The notes: generated by a model from the letters alone, not told the origin. Positions 24,067 to 34,952 are shown, counted from the first letter of the stretch. The stretch is DNA of 64,000 nucleotides from Craterostigma plantagineum (GCA_027422505.1 JAPQWV010000685.1:224826-288825); one strand, 5' to 3'. Made by a program: numbers and translations.

Positions 24067-26010
24067 ATGGATGTTACAAGCTCAAACCATCTCGGCAAAG
24101 TCCCTGTGTTAGACGGTTCCAATTATGCCTATTGGAAGGTTCGTGTTTGGCAGTGCATCAAGTCCATCGATGTGCGAGCATGGGAAGCAGTGCTGCATGG
24201 TTATACGACTCCAAAGACTCCACAAGACGCTGATGGCGAAGTCGTGGATAAGCCTTTCGAGCAGTGGACGATCGCGGAGAAGAACGCGGCCGAATACAAC
24301 GACAAGGCACTCAACGCCATCTTCTCATCCGTGGACATGTTTGTTCAAGATCATCCAGAATTGCTCTACTGCTCAAGATGCGTGGGATCTTCTTCAGAAG
24401 TACTGTGAAGGCGACGCAAGTGTGCGTGAAACCAAGCTTCGCCTCCTCCTTAGTCAGTTCGAGAATATCAGAATGAAGGAAGACGAAGATATCAACACGT
24501 ACTTTGGAAAGCTGTTGACGATCTCAAGCGAGTGCGCCAGCCTAGGAGATCCTATGACAAATAAGGTATTAAACTCTAAAGCTCTTCGTACACTAACCGA
24601 AAATTCAATGTGAAGGTATCGGCAATCGAGGAATCATACACCTAGCGAACATGAACTTCACCTCTTGATGAACATCTTGAAGAACTTCGAGACCAACCTT
24701 GACGTCCAAAAGAGGGCATCACGCGGCAAAAGCCTTGCTTTAGTCAGTCAACCATCCAAGGTTCAAACGGAGGATGATTCTGACAGTGAGGATGATACAG
24801 CCATGCTGGTAAAAAACTTCGCAAAGTTTCTCAAGAAGAAGAAGAACGCTGAGAAAAATGTTGGCCCGAATGCTGGTCCAACATTTAGGCGGGGGCAGAA
24901 TGTTAAAGCTGATTCCTCGTCTGCTCCTCCGTTCTTTAAAACGCAAACCAGATGGAAAGAAGAAGAACATCAACTATGAATCCGTAAGATGCTATGAATG
25001 CCAAGGATGAGGTCATTTCGCCAACGAATGTGCAAACACTCTTCGCAAGTACGGAAAGGCGATGTGGATCGAGCTGTCCGACGATGAAGATGAAGAACTG
25101 TGTGCTAAGGAGAACAAGCAAACATCAGTGACCATTCAGTCCTTCTCAGACAGTGAAGACAACGAAGATAATCAGATAGGCTTCACTGTGGTAACGGATG
25201 TTGAGCAGAATGTTGATCCAACATCTGACTCAGCATCTGGAAAACAGATTATATTTGATTATGATGACTCAAACTGTTTTGATGGCTTTTTAAGTTCTGA
25301 TGATGCCGATTTACAAACAGATGATTGTGCAGCTATGAAGCGATTGTCCGCACAATTGGAAATAGAAAAGGCGAAAAATGCTCAACTTAAAGCCGCCGTA
25401 AAAGTGTTTGACCGAGGAGAATGAAAAGAACGAAAAGGTGATCGAAGGCCTTCTTGATGGGATGAATAAAATGGAAGCCGCTCTAACACGAAAGAACAAA
25501 GAGATCGACCAGCTACAGAAGCGAGTCGATGAGGCTGACGAGACATTCGCGAAAATGAACAAGGGTAAATCAACCCTTGATGAGGTATTATCTCTAGGTA
25601 TTTTTGATAAGCAAGGTCTAGGTTTCAATACTGAGCCCATTAATGAAGTTCCTAAACCTGTGCCACATGTTCAGCCTAAGATGCTCTTTGTTAAAGAAAA
25701 GTCGCATGTTTCGAGTGATCCTATTATAACTGCGAGTGTTAAGAAGAATCCTAAGCATGCTACTGTTAAGTCTAAGGATAGATCATTTAAATGTCATCAC
25801 TGCATGCAATCTGGTCATATCAAACCGTTTTGTTGGAAGTTGAAGGGGGAGATTTCTGCAAAGAAATCAATGTCGGCTGAAATGTCGTCCAACATTTCGC
25901 TCAACATTGAGAAATCAGTGCTCGAAGGAATGTCTGGTGAGGTTTCGGCTGCTCACCTTCAAATTCTAATAGTCCAAATGCTGTTTCATCATCTAAAAAG
26001 GTCTGGGTAG
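24067..26010 (+). pseudogene. gag: Sirevirus gag, frame-broken
   Basis: From MDVTSSNHLGKVPVLDGSNY, typical for copia gag (UBN2-type fold with YWKVRVWQCIKS). The frame breaks near 24370, 24600 and 24960, and a zinc knuckle reads CYECQG, a TGA stop where CGA is expected, then GHFANEC. An acidic region follows, then a charged heptad-rich stretch (EKVIEGLLDGMNKMEAALT and onward, about 25410-25560) that looks like a coiled coil, then a second knuckle CHHCMQSGHIKPFC. Two knuckles plus coiled coil fit Sirevirus gag. The insert motifs NVGPNAGPT and NVDPT come from the recurrent palindrome. Confidence 0.85.
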
Positions 26011-26045
26011 AGAAATCTGTTCATAAATGCCATGTTGTATATACC

Positions 26046-27246
26046 TCCTTGCGAGCTAACGTGACAGGTTCTTGGTACTTCGATAGCGGGTGTTCCCGAC
26101 ATATGACGGGTACCAAGGAGTTTCTAAGCAATTATACGCCTTTAAGCAGCGGATCTGTGACGTTTGGAGGAGGAGCTAAGGGACGAATTTTAGGTCGCGA
26201 CAGATTGAATGTGGCAGACTTTCCTAGACTAAGCAATGTTCTACATGTCGAAGGTCTTGTGGCGAATTTGATAAGCATAAGCCAGCTTTGCGACGATGAC
26301 CTTGAGGTACGTTTTAATAAAGAATGTTGTGAGGTATTTAACAGCGATTGTGTTCGAGTGATGGCAGGTAAAAGGTCAAGTGATAATTGCTACTTAGTCG
26401 GCGACAAATCCAACTCGAAGGACATATGTCAACTATCCAAGGCCGAAGATGATGTGATTCTTTGGCTCACAAACTGGGGCACGTTAATTACCGAACTCTG
26501 GAGCAGCTTATCAAACACGAAGCAATCAGAGGCATTCCAAAGCTGAAAGAGTTTGGTAAGGTTGTATGTGAGTCGTGCTTGAAGAGTAAGCAAGTGCATG
26601 CCAGTCATAATGTTGACCCACATTCTGCTCAGCATTTTAATACTGCCCACTGTTTTCAGTTGATACATATGGATTTGATGGGTCCGATGAAGTAGATAGC
26701 ATTGGTGGTAGAAAATATGCTTATGTGCTCGTGGATGATTATTCTAGATATGCATGGATATTTTTTCTTAGGGAAAATCTGAGTCTTTCGATTTCTTTAA
26801 GAGCTTTTGTGCCATGATTAAGAACATTTTTAGTGCTTCTGTTTTTTCGCATTAGATCAGATCATGGTAGGGAATTTGATAATCAGTCATTCACTGAGTT
26901 TTGTGATAAGAAAGGCATCATTCATGAGTTTTCATCTCCTAAGACGCCCCAACAAAATGGGGTGGCCGAAAGGAAGAATAGGACTTTGCAAGAAATGGCT
27001 CGTGTTATGTTGCAATCTAAGAATATTTCTAAGCGTTTTTTGGGCTGAAGCGTTACATACTGCTTGTCATATTTCGAATCGTGTATTCTTTCGTCATGGT
27101 ACTAAAATGACTTCTTATGAACTGTTGAATGGGAAAAAGCCGACTGTGAAGTATTTTCATGTCTTTGGTTGTGTTTGCTATATGTTGAATGATCGTGAGT
27201 ATTTGACCAAGTTTGATTCCAAAAGTGATAAATGCATATTCCTTGG
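26046..27246 (+). pseudogene. pol: Sirevirus protease and integrase, frame-broken and 3'-truncated
   Basis: The protease active site is seen as SWYFDSGCSRHMTG (D-S-G, about 26070-26110). The pre-integrase zinc region WAHKLGHVNYRTLEQL and CESCLKSKQ follows. The integrase core shows LIHMDLMGP, RSDHGREFDN and the conserved PKTPQQNGVAERKNRTLQEM with the catalytic Glu. The frame breaks near 26460, 26690, 26855 and 27045. The coding similarity stops at KCIFLGL (27246), where a large deletion begins. Confidence 0.88.
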
Positions 27247-28104
27247 TTTATGTCCCAGGAGAAGTACGCGAAGAACACTGTTAAGAAGTTCGGGTTGGAC
27301 ACGGCGAAGGTAATGAAAACGCCCATGGGGTCTACGCAAAAGGTAAGTAGAGATAATGTTGGACAGAATGTTGACCCAACATTGTATCGCTCAATGATAG
27401 GCAGTTTGTTATATCTTTCAGCGAGTCGACCCGACATTATGTATAGCGTATGTGTCTGTGCTAGATATCAGTCTGAGCCTAAAATATCCCACTTAAATGC
27501 TGTTAAGCGTATTCTTCGATATGTGAGTGGTTCGTGTAGCCTAGGGTTATGGTTCTCTAAAGATACTAATATGAGTCTTGTAGGCTACAGCGATGCTGAT
27601 TGGGCAGGTGACGAGGATGATCGCAAGAGCACAAGTGGCGGCTGTTTCTTCTTAGGTAACAATTTGGTTGCATGGTACAGTAAGAAACAGAACTGTGTGT
27701 CTTTATCTACTGCTGAGTCTGAGTATATTGCTGCTGGTAGTTGCTGTACGCAATTGATGTGGTTGAATAGCATGTTGTGTGACTATGGTTTAGAGTGTGA
27801 TTCTGTTCTCATGTATTGTGATAACCTTAGTGCCATCAACATATCTAAGAACCCTATTCAGCATTCACGTACGAAGCATATAGATATAAGGCATCATTTT
27901 CTGAGAGATATGGTAGAAAAAGAGTTAGTTTGCATTGAGCATATAGACACAAAACATCAGTTAGCAGACATATTTACGAAAGCATTGGATTCTGAAAGGT
28001 TTTCGGACCTGAAGAAATCCATAGGTTTGCACATGTCAGTTTTGAATGTTGGTCCAACATTTGATCAACATGGCACATTTCAGATTAGATTGTTACTGCT
28101 TTAA
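27247..28104 (+). pseudogene. pol: Sirevirus RNase H and end of pol after RT deletion
   Basis: Similarity resumes at MSQEKYAKNTVKKFGLD, normally found after the reverse transcriptase palm and thumb. It continues with DPTLYRSMIGSLLYLSASRP, the RNase H motifs YSDADWAGDEDDRKST, STAESEYIAA and YCDNLSAINISKNP, and ADIFTKAL. The whole reverse transcriptase, including the YVDD centre, is gone. The frame 27232-28104 is open. The spacer DNVGQNVDPT carries the element's palindrome. Confidence 0.9.
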
Positions 28105-29799
28105 TGTTTGATGAAATATTCTGTTCTGTTTTCCTGTGAAATGACATGATCCTTCTTGACTGGTCCCTGCATGAACTCAATCCCTTTGTTTTATAGGCTC
28201 TTGGTAATACGTCCCTAGGTACACGGCATTCGCTGTGACGATGTACTCTTTGCGACAAAAAGCCATCCTTGTTGCGTTAAGCATGCTCATAAACTCTTTG
28301 CTAGATATAGGTACTTGGTAATAAGTTTCCGTAGGTACACGGCATTCGCGGTGACGATGTATACTATGCGACAAAAAGCCAAACCTTGAGGCTTAGGGTA
28401 TAAGGGCAGTGCATGATTTCGGTTAGATTAATAAGGTGAAAGGTAATAAAGGGAACTGGTTTGGAGAAGGATTGCGCAGAAAAGTCTAGGATTACGGAAT
28501 TAGAATGTTGAGTCAAATGTTGAGGCAACATTAGTAACAGTCAGTCTGATCGTGCTACATTTTGTTTGCTTTCGTGTTTTATGCATTAGTTTTTAAGCTT
28601 GATTTGTCAGTATGTTTGTGTCTAGTTTTAGTATCTCTCAGAATTGCATTAGAACTTCTCGAAGAACGGCTCGTTACGCTTGTCTCAAGTGATCCTCATT
28701 GTCGCCTAAACGGTTAGTCTTGCTCACGTCTACTTTGACTTTTGACTTGGTATTTTTGGGTGAATCATACTCTGGTATGCTCCTATAGTTTCGTGTAACT
28801 GAGTCCTCCATATACTATATTTAGCTTCAGATTTTACTTAGGCAGTTTTCGACTTATTTCGTCCATATCCTATGATTTGCCTAAGTGTGTTTCAAGTCCA
28901 ACGGTTACTTTTGCGGTTTTGTGATTTGATCGTGTTTATTATGTGGGACCATTGGAACTGTTTTTGGTGATCATTATCTCTACTCCACACATACCCTATG
29001 TCATAATTGGAACTTCACGCTGAGATTACTCTCTGTTCTTGATTGTGTTTGATATAATCAGGGTTATAAATTCTGTAGTGCTTCTCCATTTCTTGAACTT
29101 ATCTTTGATTTATCTATGGCAAACTCACCTTTTCTGAGTCTCAGAATGTTGGTCCAGATGCCAGTTCCACATTTACCTCAACATCGAATCTGCAGCAAGA
29201 GATTAAGTGTCTGGATGACAAGATTATTTTTTTGATTGCTCAGAGAGAAGTTCTCTGAGGTTTACTTTCTTCCCAAAAGGGGGAGAAGGTTGTTTGTGCA
29301 GATGGATGGCGATCATGGCTGCTGACCAATGTGGGTGACTTTATAAGCGGAGATTCAGGGGGAGCAGAATAAGGAACCGCCGAACAGACAGGGGGAAAAC
29401 AGGTTGGAGTAGGAGCTGCTGGAGAAGATGCAAGCGCCGATACGAGTCAGAGTCCATCGATTTAGGCCATTAGTGGGTCTAGGTTGGTTTTGTGCATGCG
29501 CACTTCTTAGTGCCTTTTTTGTTTTTGCATGCCTATCTGACTTGTGTTTTTATTTTGCGTGCGCATGTTTTTTAGTTCCGCCTATGGGTCACTTGTTTTT
29601 GTTTTGCAGATGTTTTTTCCAGGACCTCTTTGGATATGTACTTATTTCTGTACTTTGAATGGTTTTAACTACTATTCTATTTGCGTTTACTCTAACCATC
29701 TTTTTATGTTTTGTGGTTGAGTAGATCGTGCCTTTAGGGGGAGTTTCACTACGTCTAGCTTCTGTAGTGGTTTTGGAAGAAAGATAAAAAGGGGGAGAT
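28105..29799 (+). other. Sirevirus long post-pol region with multiple polypurine motifs
   Basis: 1.7 kb between pol and the 3' LTR. It has GGGGGAG-type purine motifs at about 29275, 29357, 29389, 29735 and the true polypurine tract 29783-29799, which abuts the LTR. Repeated polypurine motifs are a described Sirevirus trait. A 76-codon Cys/Phe-rich frame at 29428-29658 has no recognisable domain, so an envelope-like gene cannot be claimed. Confidence 0.75.
28200..28382 (+). repeat. Two ~64-bp direct repeats in the Sirevirus post-pol region
   Basis: TTGGTAATA...GTAGGTACACGGCATTCG...GTGACGATGTA...TGCGACAAAAAGCC occurs at about 28201-28263 and 28316-28381, with the same word order and few mismatches. 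Confidence 0.85.
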
Positions 29800-30597
29800 T
29801 GTTAGTGTTGATATTTCAATGTTGACGATCATGTTGGGACAACATGCCAGTCAACATTGTTGGCTGAGAATGAGTCAACCTCTAGTTTTATCTTTCATGC
29901 CCAAAACCCTATTAATTCGGTTATTGGCTATTTTTAGTGATATGCAGGACTTTGATAAAGCTTGGAATGGATCAAAGACGTGTGGATTACGTGTGGAGAC
30001 TTAGGAGCTAAAATTGGAAAGAAACGTACTAAAAATAGGAGTCTTGAAGCCCAAGTGAAGACTAAGTCGTTTGGGGCTATCCAAATTAACTTCCAACGGC
30101 CATATTCTACTAAGTTGGACGTTGAGGGCAGTATGGACGTTGAGCAGTCCTTGAGAAGTCGAAGTATTAATACGAGACTTCATCTCCCGTCAAAGAGATA
30201 CGAGAGACACGATACACACGAGTCATACAAGCGAAGCTTACATTGAGATTGAGCAAACTCACGAGAGTTATTCTTTTTAGCCTAGTTTTGCAAAGGTCTT
30301 ACGACTTTCTAGTTTAGTGGGTCGTTAGATTCCATTCTTTTACTAGGCGTGATTTGTACTATCGCGAGATAGTTGTTTTTGTAATCCATCGTAATAGTGG
30401 AATTTCGCCATGAGGCACGCAGCAAGTTTCTAACTTGCTGCACAAAATTTACATCTCGTGTGATTCGTATTTCGTCACTTAAGTTGTTAGTTTTTCCGCT
30501 GTGCATTCTGTGTGAGATCGAGTGTTGCTCCGACATTACAGTCAACATTTACATCACCAGTTTGGATTTACATCCATTACACGACGGGACCACTTCA
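29800..30597 (+). repeat. 3' LTR of the Sirevirus
   Basis: Full-length partner of 23216-24013, preceded by AAAAAGGGGGAGAT. Differences from the 5' copy are about two substitutions and six single-base indels, mostly in homopolymers. Confidence 0.95.
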
Positions 30598-30602
30598 AGT
30601 CT

Positions 30603-31305
30603 CTCGAATTTATGCATATTACCTTCAATTTTGACTGGAAACATGATTCGATCTACCAGATTTATACAATTTGTGTCGAAAGATTTCGGAATAAACTAAT
30701 CTGAAGTCGTACTTTCCGAACGTAATATCATAATAACCCTCGATAATACAATGAATATGATTTTGTGCATGGTTCGGTGGTGGTTCTGATGAATGTAATA
30801 TATACGAAAAGACGTTCAATCGTGGGTTCTCATCGTTCAGTCAATAACATTAGGGTCCTTAGATAACAAAATTTGCTCCAACAGTTAAAGTCATTTTGAT
30901 ATCACTTCCTCGAAACTGATAAAACATAGGTTCCACTGTATACCTTTTCACGGTTATCCGAAGACAGTTACATGACCTTCTATACCACTTTAAGGAACAG
31001 TGATCTTCGCTGAAATTATCCGACGAATGTATTTCGAATTCGAGAAACCTTAAACGATAAACAATCGACCCAATACGGTGGCGCGACGAAGTTATAAGGC
31101 TATGGGTCTCTCGAATCTCCACATATTACCTTCAATTTCAACTACATATATGATTCGATCTACAAATATTTTATTATTTGCGTCGAAACGCTTTCGAAGA
31201 AAACTCATCGGAAATTGCACTTGTCTTGACGTTAATATCATCCCTCGATAATACGTCAAATGTGGTCTGCTGCAGGGTTGGGTGGTGACGCCGCACGATA
31301 CCAAT
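30603..31305. repeat. Diverged ~500-bp tandem duplication next to the Sirevirus
   Basis: The words TCTCTCGAAT, ATTACCTTCAATTT, ATGATTCGATCTAC, GTCGAAA, CCCTCGATAATAC and GGT..GGTGGT occur in order at 30600-30800 and again at 31106-31300. Before the second copy stands AAGGCTATGGGTCTC, which matches AAGGCTATGAGTCT upstream of the retroelement joined to its right flank. No gene seen. Confidence 0.75.
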
Positions 31306-31619
31306 TTAATAAAATTGTTAACCTGATACCAATTTAATAGTCATTAAGTCAAAATTATTAGTTTCATAATAACAATTAACGATAACAGAATAATATTCGA
31401 TGTACAGAACAAGGCTTGTCAGTACTTCGTTTTATTGATATTTTGTAAGGGTATTTTTAGTCATGGGTATTATTCTGTAGATGAAGTCAGAAGTCCCTTA
31501 AAAGTAACTTTTATACTGACAGAGCCTGAAACCTTTATTAAACTTAAAATAGGGCCCATAGGAAAAGCCCCTGTTTATCAAACTGGAGAGGGTTTTTAGT
31601 GAAATTTGGAATCTTTCAA
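31306..31619. other. Intergenic, nothing recognised
   Basis: AT-rich sequence between the tandem duplication and the start of similarity shared by the two arabinogalactan-peptide loci. GATACCAATTTAATA occurs twice near 31300 and 31327. Confidence 0.5.
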
Positions 31620-31958
31620 CCGTCAACTGCACGCGACTAATTAACTACCCCCAGCACGATCAAGTGCTGTTTCAAAAGTCAACCAAGTTTCTACTTACTC
31701 ACATTTAAAATTCATTTTATTAAATCATATAACAGTATCAAAAGATCAAATACGTTCTGAGAGAATATATACAAAGGAATAAATCATCAACACGCTCAAT
31801 GATCATCCATTGCGTCCTTGTACCTAAGCTTCTAAGAAAAGACACTAATCATTATCTTTGCAATAGTAATAACTTTTAATCCGCCGCATTATTACAAGAG
31901 AACTCAACCTTTTCATTAAATTGTACCAACTAGAACCTCAACTTGTAAAGCCAATCAC

Positions 31959-31970
31959 CTTATAATAAAT
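31959..31970 (+). promoter_or_regulatory. TATA box of arabinogalactan-peptide gene 1
   Basis: CTTATAATAAAT, about 95 bases before the ATG at 32065. The same position relative to the ATG in copy 2 carries TATAAATA, which supports it. Confidence 0.65.
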
Positions 31971-32064
31971 AGCGACACATATAAGACCAAAACAAACCAT
32001 CCCTCATCACACAGTACTACCATCATAATTTAAGGCAAATATACTTCAATTTGTTTTTTTTTCC

Positions 32065-32306
32065 ATGGCTAACTTAAAGCTCATTATGGTTTCTTACATG
32101 GCTATCATTGTTCTTATTCTTGCATCGTTTGTTGCTTCTGATGGCCACGACCACATGGGTCCCGCCCCAAGTCCATCGCCACTCAAGGGTTCCAACTCGC
32201 TCCACCGCCTAAGCCCTCGGGCTCGTACGTTTCGAGCCCATCGATGTTAGTTGGATTAATAGCATTTACGGTTTCTTTGATGGTGTTAATCGGAAAAAGG
32301 ATTTAA
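32065..32306 (+). CDS. Arabinogalactan peptide (GPI-anchored), copy 1, frame break
   Basis: The ATG is in a good plant context (CCATGGCT). A hydrophobic signal peptide (about residues 1-26, with IIVLILASFVAS) is followed by GHDHMGPAPSPSP, the Ala/Pro/Ser dipeptides that are hydroxylated and bear arabinogalactan. As written the frame ends at 32250. One missing base near 32190 would link to APPPKPSGSYVSSPSM and a hydrophobic tail ending LMVLIGKRI at 32306, a typical GPI-anchor signal. Comparison with copy 2 shows third-position changes in that second frame, so it is the true one. The mature peptide would be plasma-membrane or wall associated. The His-rich GHDH after the signal is notable. Confidence 0.75.
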
Positions 32307-33116
32307 GATTGTTTTTGTCGTTACTGTTTGTCCTCTACGATTTCTTTATGTTCGTTCATTGTACTGTCGGAGTATTCTACTTCAATTTTAGTTTGTCGTT
32401 TGATCAGCACTTTTCGTGAGATTATTGTCGGATTATATTTAAATATTTGCGATTATGATTATTATTATTATTGTTGTGTTTTTTTCTTTGCTTTTAGATC
32501 ATGCGATGTATTCGTTATGTGCTTCATTAGAGTCATCGCTTAAATATTTAGATAGTAAAATAACCCTTTTTCTTGTGAAAGTAACATAGAAATAAGGTTA
32601 CGCGTTTGTTATTGATTGACATGAACGAATTCATCATCTTCGCTGGTTTTTTTTTTGCATTCTCATTTCAGATTAATCTGCTACGTGATACTTGCATCCT
32701 TGCACAAAATAAAATATATATTGTCATAATGGGTGATGTAATCGTTTTTGGAAGTAATATGTTTAATCTTCATAATTTAATTGCGGTCAATGATAACTTC
32801 AAATTGGGAGTATAAGACTATATTTTTAACTACCACGTTTACTTTTTAAAAGGGATCAAGTTTCCATGTATGCTAACACGATTCGTCTGATGAAACATTA
32901 TCACCGTAATTGTGAAGATGTTGTCAATCTCCAGTCGAGCAAGCATTTCCAATCAAATCCAAGCGTGAAGTTAATAATTATTTTGTATAATTTTCAGTCA
33001 TCATATAGTGACTGGTCACAAATAATTCAATCACCGGTTTGACGTCCATGTATCTATGGTGATTGTTTTTATGTCCATTTGTTATAAAAATAAAGTCTTT
33101 TATTCTCTTTTTTTCT
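32307..33116. other. 3' flank of arabinogalactan-peptide copy 1
   Basis: Up to about 32892 this is similar to the 3' flank of copy 2; the rest is AT-rich and unassigned. The frames 32328-32543 and 32606-32815 are not conserved in copy 2 and are unlikely to be coding. Confidence 0.5.
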
Positions 33117-33560
33117 TCAAGTATAGCTTGTAGTAATGTTTTTAAAGGTCATTCTTGATGGCAAATGGAATTGTGACAAATAGTGATACAAAAACCAGAA
33201 TTCTCCATTTTCCTTTCCACTTATTGATGATAAGAAGTCATTGTAATCCACTTTGACAATAAGATTGAACGCATCTCCGATATTTTTGGGGTTACAAGCT
33301 TTTATATGATTTGTTATTCCAAGAAGTTCCTCAGCAGCATAAATTTTCTCACAGGACTTACATTTAGCTCTCGGGTTTCTATCTTTGTCAGCGTATGGAA
33401 TATAATGATCCCAAACTTGCTTAAACATTTCATTTTTCTTTGGTTTTCATTCCGTGGATATTCTCAAATTTCTTCGTCGTTGGTTCGCGCGGGGTTCAGG
33501 ATGGCATATTTGAAATTTGAAGCGTTCCAAGTGCCGACGGAGGCATGATTTTGAAGACTC
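33117..33560 (-). pseudogene. BED zinc-finger fragment of an hAT-type transposase
   Basis: The minus-strand frame from 33428 reads MFKQVWDHYIPYADKD, RAKCKSCEKIYAAEE and GITNHIKACNPKN. The aromatic WDH, the CxxC pair and the H-x4-C pair define a BED finger, common at the N-terminus of plant hAT transposases. In-frame similarity upstream (33429-33560) is broken by stops or a shift. The catalytic domain is absent, so this is a remnant. A domesticated BED protein cannot be excluded, but nothing supports it. Confidence 0.7.
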
Positions 33561-33928
33561 TCTTCATCCACTATCCATGCCTGGAATATAAACAAACAAG
33601 ATTGCTCATCCCTACAAGTTGAATCCAAAACACCGAACTTCGTAAGTGAACATTGAACTTTGAATGTGAGCCGAGGACTTCAACTATCAAAAAAGAAAAA
33701 AATTGACCACGTGAAGAAACTGCAAGAAGGCTTTTATTGAGTCTTTCTTCGTGCAACACAACATATATAGAACCCCGAAATAAGATTGTTCGAAACAACT
33801 CTACTTCACGTACCTTAAACACTATTAAGCAAAGGGACTATATCGGAAAAAACAATTGAACAAATTTCGTAAATATGCACATACCCGAATAGAAAACTTC
33901 AAAGGCTGAAATCAATGTAACCATGGTT
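33561..33928. other. Intergenic, nothing recognised
   Basis: Short spacer between the BED remnant and the hAT element. The minus-strand frame 33571-33822 has no recognisable similarity. Confidence 0.45.
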
Positions 33929-33936
33929 GTTGGAAC

Positions 33937-34944
33937 CATGGTTCGCCGTCGGGCGATATCTCGGCTGTATCGGCCGCGACGGAGCGGGATCGGAGGTCGC
34001 CGCACCCCAGATACGGGTAGGCTCGGTTGCAGACTTGTAGCGGCTGAAAATCGGGCCTATCGGCGAGATCTCGGCCGAGGAAGAACGTAGCGCCGATATC
34101 TCGGCTTAACGGCCGATATATCCTCAAGAACGGCCGAATTTTTTCTGTTTTGTGATGTTTTTTTTAAAGCAGTGTTCTGTGATGCTGTGTGACGAAGACG
34201 AGACGACGATGAGCTCAGTAATTAAAAAAGAAAATCCTAGTTAAAAAGATAATTGGGCTTTTGGGCCTATACTTAATAATATAAAGAAATTTAATACACT
34301 GTTCAATTTTAATTAGCTTATAAATAATAATTTATTTGCAATAAAAAATTGATTTTCTCCTTTTGATTTTATGAAAAAAGTTAACCTTTTTTAATCATTA
34401 CATCTTTTAATACAATATACTATAACAAATCAATGCTAATTTTTCTAAACCTATAAATACAATATATTTTAACAAAATCAATATACTAATTTTTTCTAAA
34501 CTTGCATTAGGTACGTCACTTTTTTGCTATATTTTTTATTTTAGCTTGATATTTTAATCTTCATTATATAAAAATCCAAAACTTTTAATTTCTTATTTAC
34601 ATTAATGTATCTAATTTGATTGTAAAGAGTCAAAATGCAAACCAATATGTTGTTTTATATTTTTTTTTGCTATTTCTTAAATAAATATAGTGGAACGCCC
34701 ATTCCCGTTTCGCGAAATGCAATAAAACTTTGCACCGTCATGTCACTCTTCATGGAATATAGCCTTATCATGTGTTTTTTAACGTTTTCATAAATATTAT
34801 ATGGTCTAATTGCATATAAACGTATATATTTTGCAATTTTTTTTACAAAAATTGCGTATCGCCCGCGACCAGCGCCGCGATAATGCAACGTATCCGTATC
34901 GCTCGTGTCCGCATCGACGTCCGCATCCGCGACTGCGAACCATG
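33937..34944. mobile_element. Non-autonomous hAT element with 8-bp target duplication
   Basis: The 8-mer GTTGGAAC lies directly outside both ends (33929-33936 and 34945-34952). The inserted 1008 bp begins CATGGTTCGCCGTCGGG and its right end reverse-complements to CATGGTTCGCAGTCGCG, 15 of 17 identical. An 8-bp duplication and short terminal inverted repeats beginning with CA are hAT hallmarks. Both ends are GC-rich with repeated CGATATCTCGGC and GCCGATAT words, while the middle is AT-rich. There is no transposase frame. Confidence 0.88.
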
Positions 34945-34952
34945 GTTGGAAC

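Larger units (their letters stand above)
23216..30597 (+). mobile_element. Sirevirus-type Ty1/copia retrotransposon, RT-deleted, with AGTCT target duplication
   Basis: A complete 7382-bp insertion: TG...CA LTRs of 798 bp each, AGTCT immediately outside both ends (23211-23215 and 30598-30602), a Met-tRNA-type primer site and a polypurine tract. The protein order is gag, protease, integrase, RNase H, which defines Ty1/copia. A Sirevirus assignment rests on the large size, a gag with two zinc knuckles and a predicted coiled coil, a long non-coding region after pol and several extra GGGGGAG polypurine motifs before the 3' LTR. The reverse transcriptase domain is missing and the frames are broken in many places, so it cannot be autonomous. 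LTRs differ by about 2 substitutions and 6 one-base indels, so the insertion is recent. Confidence 0.93.
31620..32892 (+). repeat. Duplicated block, copy 1 (arabinogalactan-peptide locus)
   Basis: Promoter, gene and 3' flank align with 39860-41825. Shared words include AGTGCTGTTTCAAAAGTCAAC, CCTAAGCTTC, AAAAGACA, ATCATTATCTTTG, the TATA region, TATTCTACTTCAA, GTCATAATGGGTGATG and ACGTTTACTTTT. Non-coding similarity extends about 450 bases upstream and 600 downstream of the gene. Confidence 0.85.

Noticed and set aside
29428..29658. Envelope-like gene in the Sirevirus
   Set aside because: The Cys/Phe-rich 76-codon frame has no recognisable signal, cleavage site or coiled coil, and the surrounding post-pol region looks non-coding.
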